Positions 25,955 through 34,120 of a stretch of 63,710 nt of DNA are shown piece after piece. The notes below the pieces were generated by a model. The model saw only the letters and a program-made list of their open reading frames with translations. It was not told where the DNA came from and did no database searches. The stretch covers positions 1 to 63,710 of the forward strand of contig JAHJQK010000098.1 of NCBI GenBank assembly GCA_018819135.1, written 5' to 3'. Numbering within the stretch: the first letter of the stretch is position 1; the number at the start of each line of letters is the position of its first letter. The stretch is from Pseudomonadota bacterium (GTDB lineage: Bacteria; Desulfobacterota; SM23-61). Made by a program: the position numbers and the translations under genes.

Positions 25955-26232
25955 GCGATTTGTCATTCCGGGCCTGACCCGGAATCCAGTGTCTTTTTGG
26001 ATTCCCGCTTCCCGCTTTCGCGAGGACAAGTTTCGCGGAAATGACTGGCGTTGTTGTGACTAATGACGCTGCATATAAAAACTGATTAGATTGTAACATG
26101 GAAGAGGAAGTTGTCAAGACGCTAAGAAAAACCACATAGCGCAGAGCGCCAAACGCATAGGGTAAAAACATTATATATAAGGATGGGGGGGCATTAACGC
26201 TTTGCGCTTAGCGCTATGCGCTATGCGTCTTA
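25955..26232. repeat. cluster of intergenic palindromic repeats
   Basis: The 325-base gap between rsmD and cobO holds TCATTCCGGGCCTGACCCGG, the CTTTCGCGAGGACAAGTTTC word shared with 4335-4432, and two arms of the GCGCTTAGCGCTATGCGC repeat (26135-26160, 26200-26228) facing each other. No coding potential was seen. Confidence 0.5.
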
Positions 26233-26769
26233 ACGTTCAATGCCAATTCTACTCTCCATTCCTTTCTTATAGTAGTGCTTGATCTCTCTCATCTCCGTAA
26301 CCAGGTCAGCCCGCCGGAGAACTTCGGGCTTGGCCCATCTTCCGGTTAGGACCAATTCAACATTCTCCGGCTTATTTTTTATCAGGGCCAGAAGTTCTTT
26401 CAAGGGAACCATTCCGTATTCGACGGCTACGTTAATTTCATCCAGGATGACCAGATGGTATTTCTGGCTGTGAACGGAGTGCTGGGCCAATTTCCAGGCT
26501 TTTTGGGCCAGATGCACATCCATGGGGTCAGGCTTTTTTTTGTTAACGAAATTTTCCCGCCCCATGGGTACGATCGTCAGATAAGGGGCAAGCTTTTTAG
26601 CTGATTGCAACTCGCCGTAAGCAATTCCGCCTTTGAGGAATTGGATGATGAGGACCTTGAACCGGTGCCCTGCGGCCCGCAAAGCCAATCCCAAGGCGGC
26701 CGTAGTCTTCCCTTTCCCGTTTCCGGTATAAACCTGAACGAACCCTTTGGGAAACCTTTTCTTTTTCAT
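26230..26769 (-). CDS. cobO: cob(I)yrinic acid a,c-diamide adenosyltransferase
   Basis: A 179-residue CobA/CobO/BtuR-type ATP:corrinoid adenosyltransferase. The P-loop GNGKGKTTAALGLALRAAG is near residues 17-35; LDEINVAVEYGMV and VELVLTGRWAKPEVLRRADL are family hallmarks. It forms the Co-adenosyl bond of adenosylcobalamin, the cofactor needed by the acyl-CoA mutase at 61-63 kb. No other cobalamin gene is adjacent. Confidence 0.93.
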   Translation of the reverse strand: MKKKRFPKGFVQVYTGNGKGKTTAALGLALRAAGHRFKVLIIQFLKGGIAYGELQSAKKLAPYLTIVPMGRENFVNKKKPDPMDVHLAQKAWKLAQHSVHSQKYHLVILDEINVAVEYGMVPLKELLALIKNKPENVELVLTGRWAKPEVLRRADLVTEMREIKHYYKKGMESRIGIER

Positions 26770-26777
26770 CGGAAAAT

Positions 26778-26955
26778 CCTTTGGGGACGCAGATGAACGC
26801 AGATTACCAGGATTTGGAAATTAAGAAATCAGAATACAGAATTCAGAAGACAGGAGTCAAAAGCCTCTGGCCCAAAAGATTTCTTCTAAATTCGGGCTTT
26901 TTGGTCACAAATTCTATCATTTTCAGCGTTGATCTGCGAAAATCTGCGTCCCAAT
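26778..26955. repeat. dispersed CGCAGAT-type repeat region
   Basis: It begins GGGGACGCAGATGAACGCAG and ends GATCTGCGAAAATCTGCGTC, the two ends being inverted relative to each other. The middle (ATCAGAATACAGAATTCAGA) resembles the debris near 38775 and 4670. It separates ecfT from cobO. Confidence 0.45.
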
Positions 26956-27758
26956 TAATGTATTTTCATTTCCAATATTACAAACCCCACTACGCCGATA
27001 AGAACCCAGTAATCTTTCCCTCTCATTTTTAACTCGTGCAAGTGGGTGCGTTTTGCTCCGCTGATATAACCTCGAGCGAACATGGCCACAGCCAAGTCAT
27101 CTGCCCGTTTGAAGATGCTGTGAAAAAGGGGGGTCAGGATAGGTATCAAATTTTTCGCCCGCCGCAAAAAATTTCCGGATTCGAAATCAACTCCGCGGGA
27201 GCTCTGGGCTTTAATGATCCGGTTGGCCTCGCCGAGAAGGATGGGGATGAACTTGATGGCCAGCATGGTCATCAAAGAAAAATCTTCTACCGGAATGCGG
27301 AAGCGCTTCAAAGGGTAAATCAGTTTTTCCAGGCCATGGGCCAGCTGTAAGGGAGAAGTGGTCAGGGTCATTAACGAAGAAAGAAGGATGGCCAATAAAA
27401 GTTGGCTGGCGACCATGGCCCCTTTGGCCGCCCCTGTCCAGGTGATGTCGATAAAACCGATCGGAAAAAAGGGAAGGGAAGGGCCGGGAGTGAAAAAAAG
27501 ATGAATAGCGGCCGTAAATAAAAAAAGCCAAATAAAGGATCTTACTCCCCGGAAAACGTAACCCCAAGAAAGTTGGGAAATAAGCAGAGTAAGGAGAAAA
27601 AAAGCCGAGAGCAAAGCCAGGGCTATGAAGGTTTTAATTAGAAAAGTTACGATCATCAGCAGGAGCAAAGAAACGAATTTGGTCCGCGGGTCCAGACGGT
27701 GGAGAAATGAATCCCCCGGCATGTACTGCCCGAGGGTAACGTCCTGCAGGAACTTCAT
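26955..27758 (-). CDS. ecfT: ECF transporter transmembrane protein EcfT (CbiQ family)
   Basis: A 267-residue membrane protein with about five to six hydrophobic segments. It has the EcfT coupling motifs of Ala-Arg-Gly type: an imperfect one in SSRGVDF and a canonical one in MFARGYISGAKRTHL. N-terminal YMPGDSFLHRLDPRTKFVSL is typical. EcfT couples an ATPase pair to a vitamin- or metal-binding S component. No ATPase or S-component gene is in the window, so its substrate is unknown; cobO nearby makes a corrin link possible but unproven. It overlaps the asd stop by 4 bases. Confidence 0.85.
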   Translation of the reverse strand: MKFLQDVTLGQYMPGDSFLHRLDPRTKFVSLLLLMIVTFLIKTFIALALLSAFFLLTLLISQLSWGYVFRGVRSFIWLFLFTAAIHLFFTPGPSLPFFPIGFIDITWTGAAKGAMVASQLLLAILLSSLMTLTTSPLQLAHGLEKLIYPLKRFRIPVEDFSLMTMLAIKFIPILLGEANRIIKAQSSRGVDFESGNFLRRAKNLIPILTPLFHSIFKRADDLAVAMFARGYISGAKRTHLHELKMRGKDYWVLIGVVGFVILEMKIH

Positions 27759-28783
27759 GAAAGGTATTTTTCGATCAGGATTTCCGCAATCTGAACGGCG
27801 TTCAGGGCCGCGCCCTTGCGGACATTATCGGAAACAATCCACATATTGATCCCGTTGGGAATGGATTCGTCTTCCCGGATCCGGCCCACAAAGGTTTCAT
27901 CGCGTCCGGCGGCATGAATGGCCAGCGGGTATTCACTAAGGGCTGGGTTGTCGACGACGAATACACCTGGAGCCCGGGCAAGAATTTCCTTTACTTCTTT
28001 GGCGGTAAGTTTCTTCTCCGTTTCGATGTTGACCGACTCCGAATGGCTATGAACCACCGGAACGCGGACGGTAGTGGCCGTAATGCGAATCGTTGGGTCT
28101 TCCATAATCTTTTGGGTCTCATTGACCATCTTCATTTCTTCTTTGGTATAGCCATTCTCCAGGAACGAGTCGATGTGCGGTAGGCAATTAAAGGCGATCT
28201 GGTGCGGGTAAACTTTTTTCTGGATTCCCTGCGAATTGAGAATGGCCCGGGTCTGGCTCAGGAGTTCATCGATGGCTTTAAGGCCGGTACCGGAAACTGC
28301 TTGATAGGTGGAAACGACAATCCGTTTGATGCGAGCCACATCATGGATGGGCTTTAAAGCCACGACCATCTGGATCGTGGAGCAGTTGGGATTGGCGATG
28401 ATACCGCGCTTTTTATACTGGGCGATGGCCTGGGGGTTTACTTCCGGCACGACCAAAGGAATTTCGGGGTCCATGCGGAAGGCGCTGCTGTTGTCCACCA
28501 CTACGGCGCCGGAGGCGGCCGCCGCCGGGGCGAACTCCAGGCTGCGCGATGCACCGGCCGAAAAAAGGGCGACCTGAACACCCTTAAAGGAATCTTTGGT
28601 AAGGCGTTCGACCTTCACCGGTTTGCCATTAATATTTAATTCTTTTCCTTCTGACCGCTCGGAAGCTAAAAGTTTTATCGAACCCACAGGAAACTGGCGC
28701 TGCTCCAGAGTTTTGATCATCTCCAGGCCGACAGCTCCCGTGGCGCCTGCCACGGCCACGGCATACGATTTCTCGCTCATCAT
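27755..28783 (-). CDS. asd: aspartate-semialdehyde dehydrogenase
   Basis: A 342-residue NADP-dependent enzyme of the aspartate-family amino acid pathway. The NADP motif VAGATGAVGLEMIKTL is near residues 11-26, the catalytic Cys134 lies in NPNCSTIQ, YQAVSGTG is near 165, and the active-site His lies in VPVVHSHSESVNIE. Length and motifs match the USG-1-like bacterial form. GGAG stands before the ATG at 28783. Confidence 0.95.
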   Translation of the reverse strand: MMSEKSYAVAVAGATGAVGLEMIKTLEQRQFPVGSIKLLASERSEGKELNINGKPVKVERLTKDSFKGVQVALFSAGASRSLEFAPAAAASGAVVVDNSSAFRMDPEIPLVVPEVNPQAIAQYKKRGIIANPNCSTIQMVVALKPIHDVARIKRIVVSTYQAVSGTGLKAIDELLSQTRAILNSQGIQKKVYPHQIAFNCLPHIDSFLENGYTKEEMKMVNETQKIMEDPTIRITATTVRVPVVHSHSESVNIETEKKLTAKEVKEILARAPGVFVVDNPALSEYPLAIHAAGRDETFVGRIREDESIPNGINMWIVSDNVRKGAALNAVQIAEILIEKYLS

Positions 28784-28909
28784 AGTTCTCCGTTCATCTA
28801 AATTTAATTTTAGCTTAAGATATTAAGCGAAGGAATGTCAAGAAAATTGGCGACAATTGCCTCATCTTTAAAGAACGGACAGCGGCCGCCGGTTTAGCGC
28901 CAGCCGCTG

Positions 28910-29785
28910 CTATTGCAGCACGATCCTTCTTACCACCTCTTGGAAGAACTCCTTCGACCAGACCTCCATAGTTTCTGGATTCTTCACAAAAGGTTCCACC
29001 TCCCTCCTAACTTGCTCTACGTTGAGCTTCTCAATCGCCTTCGATATCAGCGCCAGGAACTTCTCTCGAGTCAGGTGTTCACCTTCCTTCAGGTGCCCGC
29101 TCTGGAACATTCTTTTCTCCAGGTGCTTGAGGTGAAGCTGTGGGTGGTACGCGGCATACCAGACCAAATCGTACCAGTCACGGCCCTTGCCCCGGCTCTT
29201 CCACTGCCGGCAGAGGACGGCGTGCATTTTGCCGGCAAAAAGGTCAGGAAGGACAAAGGCTCTGACCGAGAACGGGATTGGATGCAGCAGAAACTTGTTT
29301 TCGGTGTCAAATCCCGGCGGTGGGTCCGTATCGACCTCGACCTTGATTTTCATGACCTGGCCACGCGGGATCTGCCTGGCGATTTCTTCGGCCGTCTCTA
29401 TGACTAGCAGATGCTTCAGGGTGCCGGCCTTGAGGAATGCCGATTGGACCGGGCTCTCCTTCTTCTTCTCCTCTCTCCTCTCCACGCTAACCTCGAACCC
29501 GAACGAACGGATCTCACGTTCCAGGGCGCCGACATAACGCGAAAGATCGAAACCGGGTATTGGTTGGAGAAGGGAAAAATCGAGGTCTTCGGAAAAACGA
29601 TCCATCCCGTAAAGTATCCTGAGTGCCGTGCCGCCGTAAAAGGCAGCCTTCTCAAAAAACTTACTGCGCCAGAGGCCAAGCAGGGCAACTTCCTGCAGGA
29701 TCTCCCGCAGGGCTCTCCCGTAGTCCCCGACGCTTCGACACTGGTGCCGGTCAAGCATGCGGACAATGGCGTCATTCATGGCCAA
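28910..29785 (-). CDS. AbiEii-like nucleotidyltransferase toxin
   Basis: A 291-residue nucleotidyltransferase of the AbiEii/AbiGii family. Motif I (GGTALRILYGMDRFSEDLDF) supplies the GG and the DxD pair; VKVEVDTDPPPGF carries the third acidic strand. KMHAVLCRQWKSRGKGRDWY completes the family signature. Type IV toxin-antitoxin toxins of this group pyrimidylate tRNA or otherwise block growth during phage infection. It overlaps the upstream antitoxin-like gene by 14 bases. Confidence 0.85.
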   Translation of the reverse strand: MAMNDAIVRMLDRHQCRSVGDYGRALREILQEVALLGLWRSKFFEKAAFYGGTALRILYGMDRFSEDLDFSLLQPIPGFDLSRYVGALEREIRSFGFEVSVERREEKKKESPVQSAFLKAGTLKHLLVIETAEEIARQIPRGQVMKIKVEVDTDPPPGFDTENKFLLHPIPFSVRAFVLPDLFAGKMHAVLCRQWKSRGKGRDWYDLVWYAAYHPQLHLKHLEKRMFQSGHLKEGEHLTREKFLALISKAIEKLNVEQVRREVEPFVKNPETMEVWSKEFFQEVVRRIVLQ

Positions 29786-30428
29786 TCTCCCGCCCGCTAA
29801 GCCCGCGAATCAAGCCGCCCAGCAGCCGGATCTTCCGGCTCCCGTAACGGGCAGCGATCAGAACGAGTATCTTGGCATCCAGCCTTTCCAATCCGCCGGG
29901 ATCGATCCGCAGATGAGTCAACAGGTATTCCCTCATTTCGGCTTGACTGCGAACAGCCGTACCCCGGTCATCATGAATCTTGTCGGCTAAAGCCTTCTCG
30001 GGAATCGCGATCAAGAAGGGACGGCTTCCTTCGAGTTCCACTCGATCGATGCCGATCGGATAGGCCGTCATGGGAATCTTGCGGTAAAGGAATAGGCCTA
30101 CGGGGGTAGAAAAGCGTCGGCCGCGGCCGCACGTGACTGAGGTCACTGCCTCGACGCGCTCCGGGATCAGGCCATGATAGTGGAGGGCATAATCGAGGGA
30201 TATATAGGAAGGCCCAAAGATCATGTTAGCCAGGACCTCTCTGGAAAAAGGCCGTCGGGCGTACCTCTCGCCGAAGACATAGATACCCTTCTTCACCCGG
30301 ATGATGGCCCCCTGCCGCAGCAGAGCGGTGATCTTGTCGCGGGGGCGCTCATACTCCTTGAGAACGTCTAAAAGGGTCTGGTAGTCAAATTCCTCCCCCG
30401 CTATCCTCTTTCTTAGCTCTTCAACCAT
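29772..30428 (-). CDS. AbiEi-like antitoxin/transcriptional regulator
   Basis: The preferred start at 30428 (MVEELRKRIAGEEFDYQTLL) gives 218 residues; an ATG at 30572 would add a 48-codon extension running through a C-rich repeat. An N-terminal winged-helix domain (PRDKITALLRQGAIIRVKKG) is followed by the AbiEi core (GPSYISLDYALHYHGLIPER, IAIPEKALADKI). Such proteins repress their own operon and counteract the toxin. A perfect 11-bp inverted repeat lies about 120-150 bases upstream. Confidence 0.8.
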   Translation of the reverse strand: MVEELRKRIAGEEFDYQTLLDVLKEYERPRDKITALLRQGAIIRVKKGIYVFGERYARRPFSREVLANMIFGPSYISLDYALHYHGLIPERVEAVTSVTCGRGRRFSTPVGLFLYRKIPMTAYPIGIDRVELEGSRPFLIAIPEKALADKIHDDRGTAVRSQAEMREYLLTHLRIDPGGLERLDAKILVLIAARYGSRKIRLLGGLIRGLSGREIGHE

Positions 30429-30547
30429 CCTTTTCCCTAAGGTACTTGGCTTTTTCCTCTCTCCCCTAACCCCCCTCCGCCTTAGGCGGACTAAAGGGGG
30501 GGAGGGGGGATTATCTTGAGACTGGCAATATATAGCATATTTTAACA

Positions 30548-30576
30548 TAGTATGTCGACATTTTTTCGACATACTA
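30548..30576 (-). promoter_or_regulatory. operator and promoter of the AbiE-like operon
   Basis: TAGTATGTCGA and TCGACATACTA are perfect complements separated by 7 bases. On the minus strand the palindrome supplies a -35-like TCGACA, followed 18 bases later by TATATA (about 30524-30529). A repressor bound here would block the promoter, consistent with AbiEi autoregulation through inverted repeats. Confidence 0.65.
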
Positions 30577-30690
30577 CGCTAAAATTAGCAAATCACCGAC
30601 AATCAAATAGCCGAGTGGGATAGGTTACAGGGGGAAAAACCTGCTCCCGAAAGGTATCGCCAGGGCAGACCCGCCATTTTAGGTACATGG

Positions 30691-31188
30691 TTAATGGCAT
30701 TCCAGACCAGCGAGGGAATCGTAAATTTCTTTCAGGTCCGTCTCCTGGCCATTGCCGGTAAAATGCAGAAGGAGGGTGCGGTTAAGGTCCAGGCAATAAA
30801 AAGAGAGGCGCAGAGTTTTTACGGTTTTTTTCTTGATCAAGCCTTGTTGCACTTCCCCGATGCAATAGGATGCGGGATGGCCGCAAACCATTTTTGTACC
30901 CTGGGAGGAAACCTGTACGCCTTTGACCTGAAGGCCATCACGCTTTCCCCGTTTGATCTGGATCATCAAGTCAAAAGCAACCCTTTTTAGGGGATGGAAA
31001 ACGATTTGGTCGGTCTGGCCGGCTTCCACCCAGGTGATATATTCCCTTTGAACGCAAGTATGAATATCCGGCTGCAAGTAGCTTCGGGTTATCTTCCAGC
31101 CCTCGGGCAAGGAAAGAATTAAAAAGTAGCCCGTTCCGAACAAGATATTTTTGGCGGCGATGATATGTTTGGTTAATTCAAGGGGCAT
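30691..31188 (-). CDS. hypothetical protein
   Basis: A 165-residue soluble protein with no signal peptide. It is predicted to be mostly beta (GYFLILSLPEGWKITRSYLQ, YITWVEAGQTDQIVFHPL, LRLSFYCLDLNRTLLLHF). Three Cys occur in HTC, MVCGHPASYC; no metal motif is clear. It starts 15 bases after the stop of the predicted selenoprotein on the same strand, so the two are likely co-transcribed. I do not recognise the family. Confidence 0.55.
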   Translation of the reverse strand: MPLELTKHIIAAKNILFGTGYFLILSLPEGWKITRSYLQPDIHTCVQREYITWVEAGQTDQIVFHPLKRVAFDLMIQIKRGKRDGLQVKGVQVSSQGTKMVCGHPASYCIGEVQQGLIKKKTVKTLRLSFYCLDLNRTLLLHFTGNGQETDLKEIYDSLAGLECH

Positions 31189-31203
31189 GGTTTCTGGAGC
31201 GTT

Positions 31204-31575
31204 TCAGGAGCTCCCCAGATGTTCCTGCAGGAGAGTATCCAATTGATTCTTGTCCTTGCCCGCGTACTTCCTTTTTTTATTGATAATGAAGGTCGGATAG
31301 CGGTGCACCCAATAGCGGAGCGATTTCATTACTCCTTGGAGAGATTGGACATCGATGACTTTAATTAAAATTCGCTCACGATATTTTTGGGCTAATTCCT
31401 TGATCCAATTTGAAAGAAAAAGATATTCCTCCTTCAATTCTTCAGGATATTCGTTGAGATCCCTGCTGTCCCCCTTTTCTCTGAGACCCACCTGGTCTGT
31501 AGCAATATTACAAGTAAATCAGGTGTTGTAAAGGCCCGGAACCAGAGAAATGACTTCGAGGGTGATCGGTTTCAT
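31204..31575 (-). CDS. thioredoxin-fold selenoprotein with UxxC motif
   Basis: The frame from ATG 31575 reads MKPITLEVISLVPGLYNT, then TGA (31519-31521), then FTCNIATDQVGLREKGD and on to a stop at 31204: 123 residues with Sec at 19. A thioredoxin-like first strand leads to U-F-T-C, the place of a CxxC. The C-terminal half ends YPTFIINKKRKYAGKDKNQL, a thioredoxin-like cis-Pro segment. I recall a thioredoxin-like family with CxxC here and the same EYPEELKEE...WIKEL helix; U replaces the first Cys. A SECIS-like hairpin lies 25 bases on. Conventional calling would start at 31491 and lose the active site. Confidence 0.8.
31484..31521 (-). promoter_or_regulatory. bacterial SECIS-like hairpin after UGA codon
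   Basis: On the coding strand the stem AGACC/GGTCT (5 bp, extendable past a small internal loop by CT/AG) closes the loop AGGTG, starting 25 bases after the TGA. G is in the second loop position, and GGT is shared with the loops of the other two candidates. Confidence 0.6.
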
Positions 31576-31590
31576 TGTTTGCCCAAAAGG

Positions 31591-31621
31591 GACGGGAGAA
31601 CCCGATATAGGTTCTCCCGTC
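31591..31621 (-). terminator. intrinsic terminator after cstA
   Basis: GACGGGAGAACC and GGTTCTCCCGTC pair perfectly (12 bp) around a seven-base loop; CCTTTT follows on the minus strand. It separates cstA from the selenoprotein gene, although the T-run is short and some read-through is possible. Confidence 0.75.
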
Positions 31622-31639
31622 GTCAAGGAGTTAATCTGC

Positions 31640-33382
31640 TTATTTGGCACCTCCGGTAGGTGCTGGAGCCGGAGCTCCCTCCCTCTTTTCGCTGGTGAAT
31701 TTGCGGATAGCCGCAAAGGCATCCTTAATCAAGACCACTGCGCAGAAGACCAGGAAGAGGGCGATGAGGCCGGTGAGCCAGTCGCCGATGGCCCGGTCTG
31801 TGGTAATGGTCGGCGTGGTAAAGAAATGTTTGATCTGCCCGTAGGATATCCAGATGGCGGCAGCGATGGTGGTGACAAAGAGGAAAATGGAGGGGGCAAG
31901 AGTGAATTTGTAATTTTTCCTCTCGTAGGCTAACCAGCAAGAAGAAATTAGCAGGGCCATGGAGGCCAACATCTGGTTAAACGCTCCCCCCAGGAACCAG
32001 AGAGTGGCCAGCACGCCAGTGAAGCAGAAAATGCCAAACAGAACCAGGGTGAAAATGGTGGAAAAATGAACGTTTTTGAAGATAGGCCAGACCTCTCCGA
32101 GCACGTCGGCACCGTAGAGCCGCATAAACCGCACCCCTAAGTGGATGAGAGTCAGGCCAATGACGGCGAACATGATATTGGCAAAATCGAGGGCACTACT
32201 TTCCGGAATTCCGATATTGCCCAGAAAATTGGCCCCCCCCACAGCGAAGACTGCACCCGCTCCTTTCTTGAAAGCCTCCGCATACCCTTCAAAGCTTCCG
32301 AAGGCCGACACGGCGATGATCAAGGCCAGCATGCCCATAAGCATCTCCAAGAGCATGGAGCCCCCGGCAACGGGCAAAGTATCCGTTTCTTTTTCAATCA
32401 TGCGGGCTGTGCCGGAGCTGCCTACCAGGGAGTGCCAGCCGGAGACTGCTCCGCACATGAGGGTGACGAAAAGCATCGGCCATAGCGGGTTATTTCCCCA
32501 CCACCATCCCTTGAAGGCTGGGAAGTTGCCGAAAGAGGGGTTTCCGAAAAGAACTCCCAGACCAATTCCAATCATTCCGATGAAAACCACCCAGAAACCG
32601 AGGTAGTTGATAGGTTGAGCCCAGCGCCAGATGGGGAGGACCGCCCCGAAATAGCAGAATACTAGGACGGCGATCACCCAGATGAACTTGGCCTGGTCGA
32701 CGACCCCAAATATAATTGGGGGCTTATCACCGCCGCTTATGGCCTTAAAAAAAACCTGCACCGGGCCAAGGCTGGTCAGGACGAAAATACCGATGAAAGT
32801 AATCACCACGGTGACCACAGTGGTGGTGACGATACTCTGTTTCCATTTGTAAATCATCTGGCCGGTCAGAAGGCCCATCAAAACCCAGATGATAATTCCT
32901 AAGGGACCCGTTGGTTTGGCGAGAGTTCCGGCTATGAACAGCGCAAAGGCCCCGAAGCCGAGCATGAGGTTAAAATAAATAAAGATGCTGATCAAGGTAC
33001 GGGCGCGAGGAGAAATCAGGGTATAGCTCATCCCTCCCAGGCTCATACCTTCTCTCCGGATTCCCACCATGGTAGCGGTATAATCATGGACCCAGCCCAG
33101 AAAGGCTACACCTAACATGAGATAAAGCATGGCTGGCAGCCAGCCCCAGTTGACGGCCAGGATGGCCCCTACGACAGGGCCTAATCCGCAGATGGATTTG
33201 AATTGGAAGCCGAAGAGAACATTTTTGTTGGCAGGCATGAACTCCACCCCATCCATATACATGACGGCAGGAGTTGCTTTTTTCGGGTCGGACTGAATGA
33301 TTTTACGGTCGACATAACGGCCGTAAACCCGGTAGACAAGGACTACCCAAATAATACTGAGGATTAAAACAAATATTGACAT
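31640..33382 (-). CDS. cstA: carbon starvation protein CstA (pyruvate/peptide transporter)
   Basis: A 580-residue polytopic membrane protein with about 15 or more hydrophobic segments. CstA motifs are FGFQFKSICGLGPVVGAILA, LGWVHDYTATMVGIRREGMS and CGAVSGWHSLVGSSGTARMI. CstA/BtsT proteins import pyruvate or peptides, often when carbon is scarce. A 16-residue Pro/Ala tail (EGAPAPAPTGGAK) follows the last helix. GAGGGAG precedes the ATG. Confidence 0.93.
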   Translation of the reverse strand: MSIFVLILSIIWVVLVYRVYGRYVDRKIIQSDPKKATPAVMYMDGVEFMPANKNVLFGFQFKSICGLGPVVGAILAVNWGWLPAMLYLMLGVAFLGWVHDYTATMVGIRREGMSLGGMSYTLISPRARTLISIFIYFNLMLGFGAFALFIAGTLAKPTGPLGIIIWVLMGLLTGQMIYKWKQSIVTTTVVTVVITFIGIFVLTSLGPVQVFFKAISGGDKPPIIFGVVDQAKFIWVIAVLVFCYFGAVLPIWRWAQPINYLGFWVVFIGMIGIGLGVLFGNPSFGNFPAFKGWWWGNNPLWPMLFVTLMCGAVSGWHSLVGSSGTARMIEKETDTLPVAGGSMLLEMLMGMLALIIAVSAFGSFEGYAEAFKKGAGAVFAVGGANFLGNIGIPESSALDFANIMFAVIGLTLIHLGVRFMRLYGADVLGEVWPIFKNVHFSTIFTLVLFGIFCFTGVLATLWFLGGAFNQMLASMALLISSCWLAYERKNYKFTLAPSIFLFVTTIAAAIWISYGQIKHFFTTPTITTDRAIGDWLTGLIALFLVFCAVVLIKDAFAAIRKFTSEKREGAPAPAPTGGAK

Positions 33383-33614
33383 TTTTCTCCCTCCTTACGA
33401 GTTAAATCTTGGAAACCTTTTTCTCCTTTCCTCAAGAGCATTCCTGCTCTCATCATGGGGAATCCCATAGCCGTTCCAACGATCCAACTGTTTCTTTTAG
33501 GGAGCCATTGCGGCTCGGCATCACCTCCTTATAGTTTAAATTTGTCACCATTTATTAGATTTCGTCCAAATTTTGCACAAATAGAAAAAAATGTCAATAA
33601 AAATGTTTTTTTAT

Positions 33615-33642
33615 TTGACATTAGACCCTGTTGGATTATAAT
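33615..33642 (+). promoter_or_regulatory. consensus sigma-70 promoter of the ArsA-like operon
   Basis: TTGACA (33615-33620) and TATAAT (33637-33642) are separated by 16 bases, both perfect matches to the sigma-70 consensus. It lies about 68 bases before the first gene of the operon. The rest of the 33383-33709 gap is AT-rich and otherwise unremarkable. Confidence 0.8.
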
Positions 33643-33709
33643 GCATCCGAGTAAAAAGAAGTTTGGAGGAGACCCATTTTTTAAAAGTCCTGAATACTGG
33701 AGGGACACA

Positions 33710-34006
33710 ATGGCCAAAGAAGAAGAGAAACAGGAAGAACAAAAAGGTGGATTTTTAAAGAGGTTTGGAAAGGCAGCCAAAGAAATGATCTACGGAATGG
33801 CTGCCCATGATACCGCCCGATTCGCCCTGAAAACGCGGGGAAGCATGGAGCACCTCTTTATCCTGATCACCATGGGCGACTTATTGGGGGTGCCCATCCT
33901 GCCACCTTATTATTCGTTACGCATTTTACCTTACGTCGTCCCGCAGATTGCCACCTGGAAACGAAGGATGCTGCGGGAGCGGGATCTTACAGACGCTTTG
34001 GCCTGA
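33710..34006 (+). CDS. small protein preceding ArsA-like ATPases
   Basis: A 98-residue protein. The start at 33710 has GGAGGG upstream; a longer frame from 33455 would run through the promoter. The N-terminus is highly charged (MAKEEEKQEEQKGGFLKRFG), followed by an amphipathic/hydrophobic stretch (EHLFILITMGDLLGVPILPP) and a basic tail. I do not recognise a family. Position suggests a partner or membrane tether for the two ATPases downstream. Confidence 0.7.
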   Translation: MAKEEEKQEEQKGGFLKRFGKAAKEMIYGMAAHDTARFALKTRGSMEHLFILITMGDLLGVPILPPYYSLRILPYVVPQIATWKRRMLRERDLTDALA

Positions 34007-34120
34007 AAAATCGGGAGGGCCCGTTTCTCATCCCTGTTTGGATGATAAGTGCCCCCAATTGCAGTTAAACGCTATGCGCTCTGCTCTATGCGCTTAGCCC
34101 AGACCTAAGGGAGGTGTGCC

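Noticed and set aside
31519..31722. 67-codon minus-strand frame starting MPLRLSANSPAKRG
   Set aside because: Its first 49 codons overlap the cstA end and terminator in another frame; only its last 18 codons (from MKPITLEV) are real, as the start of the UGA-containing gene.
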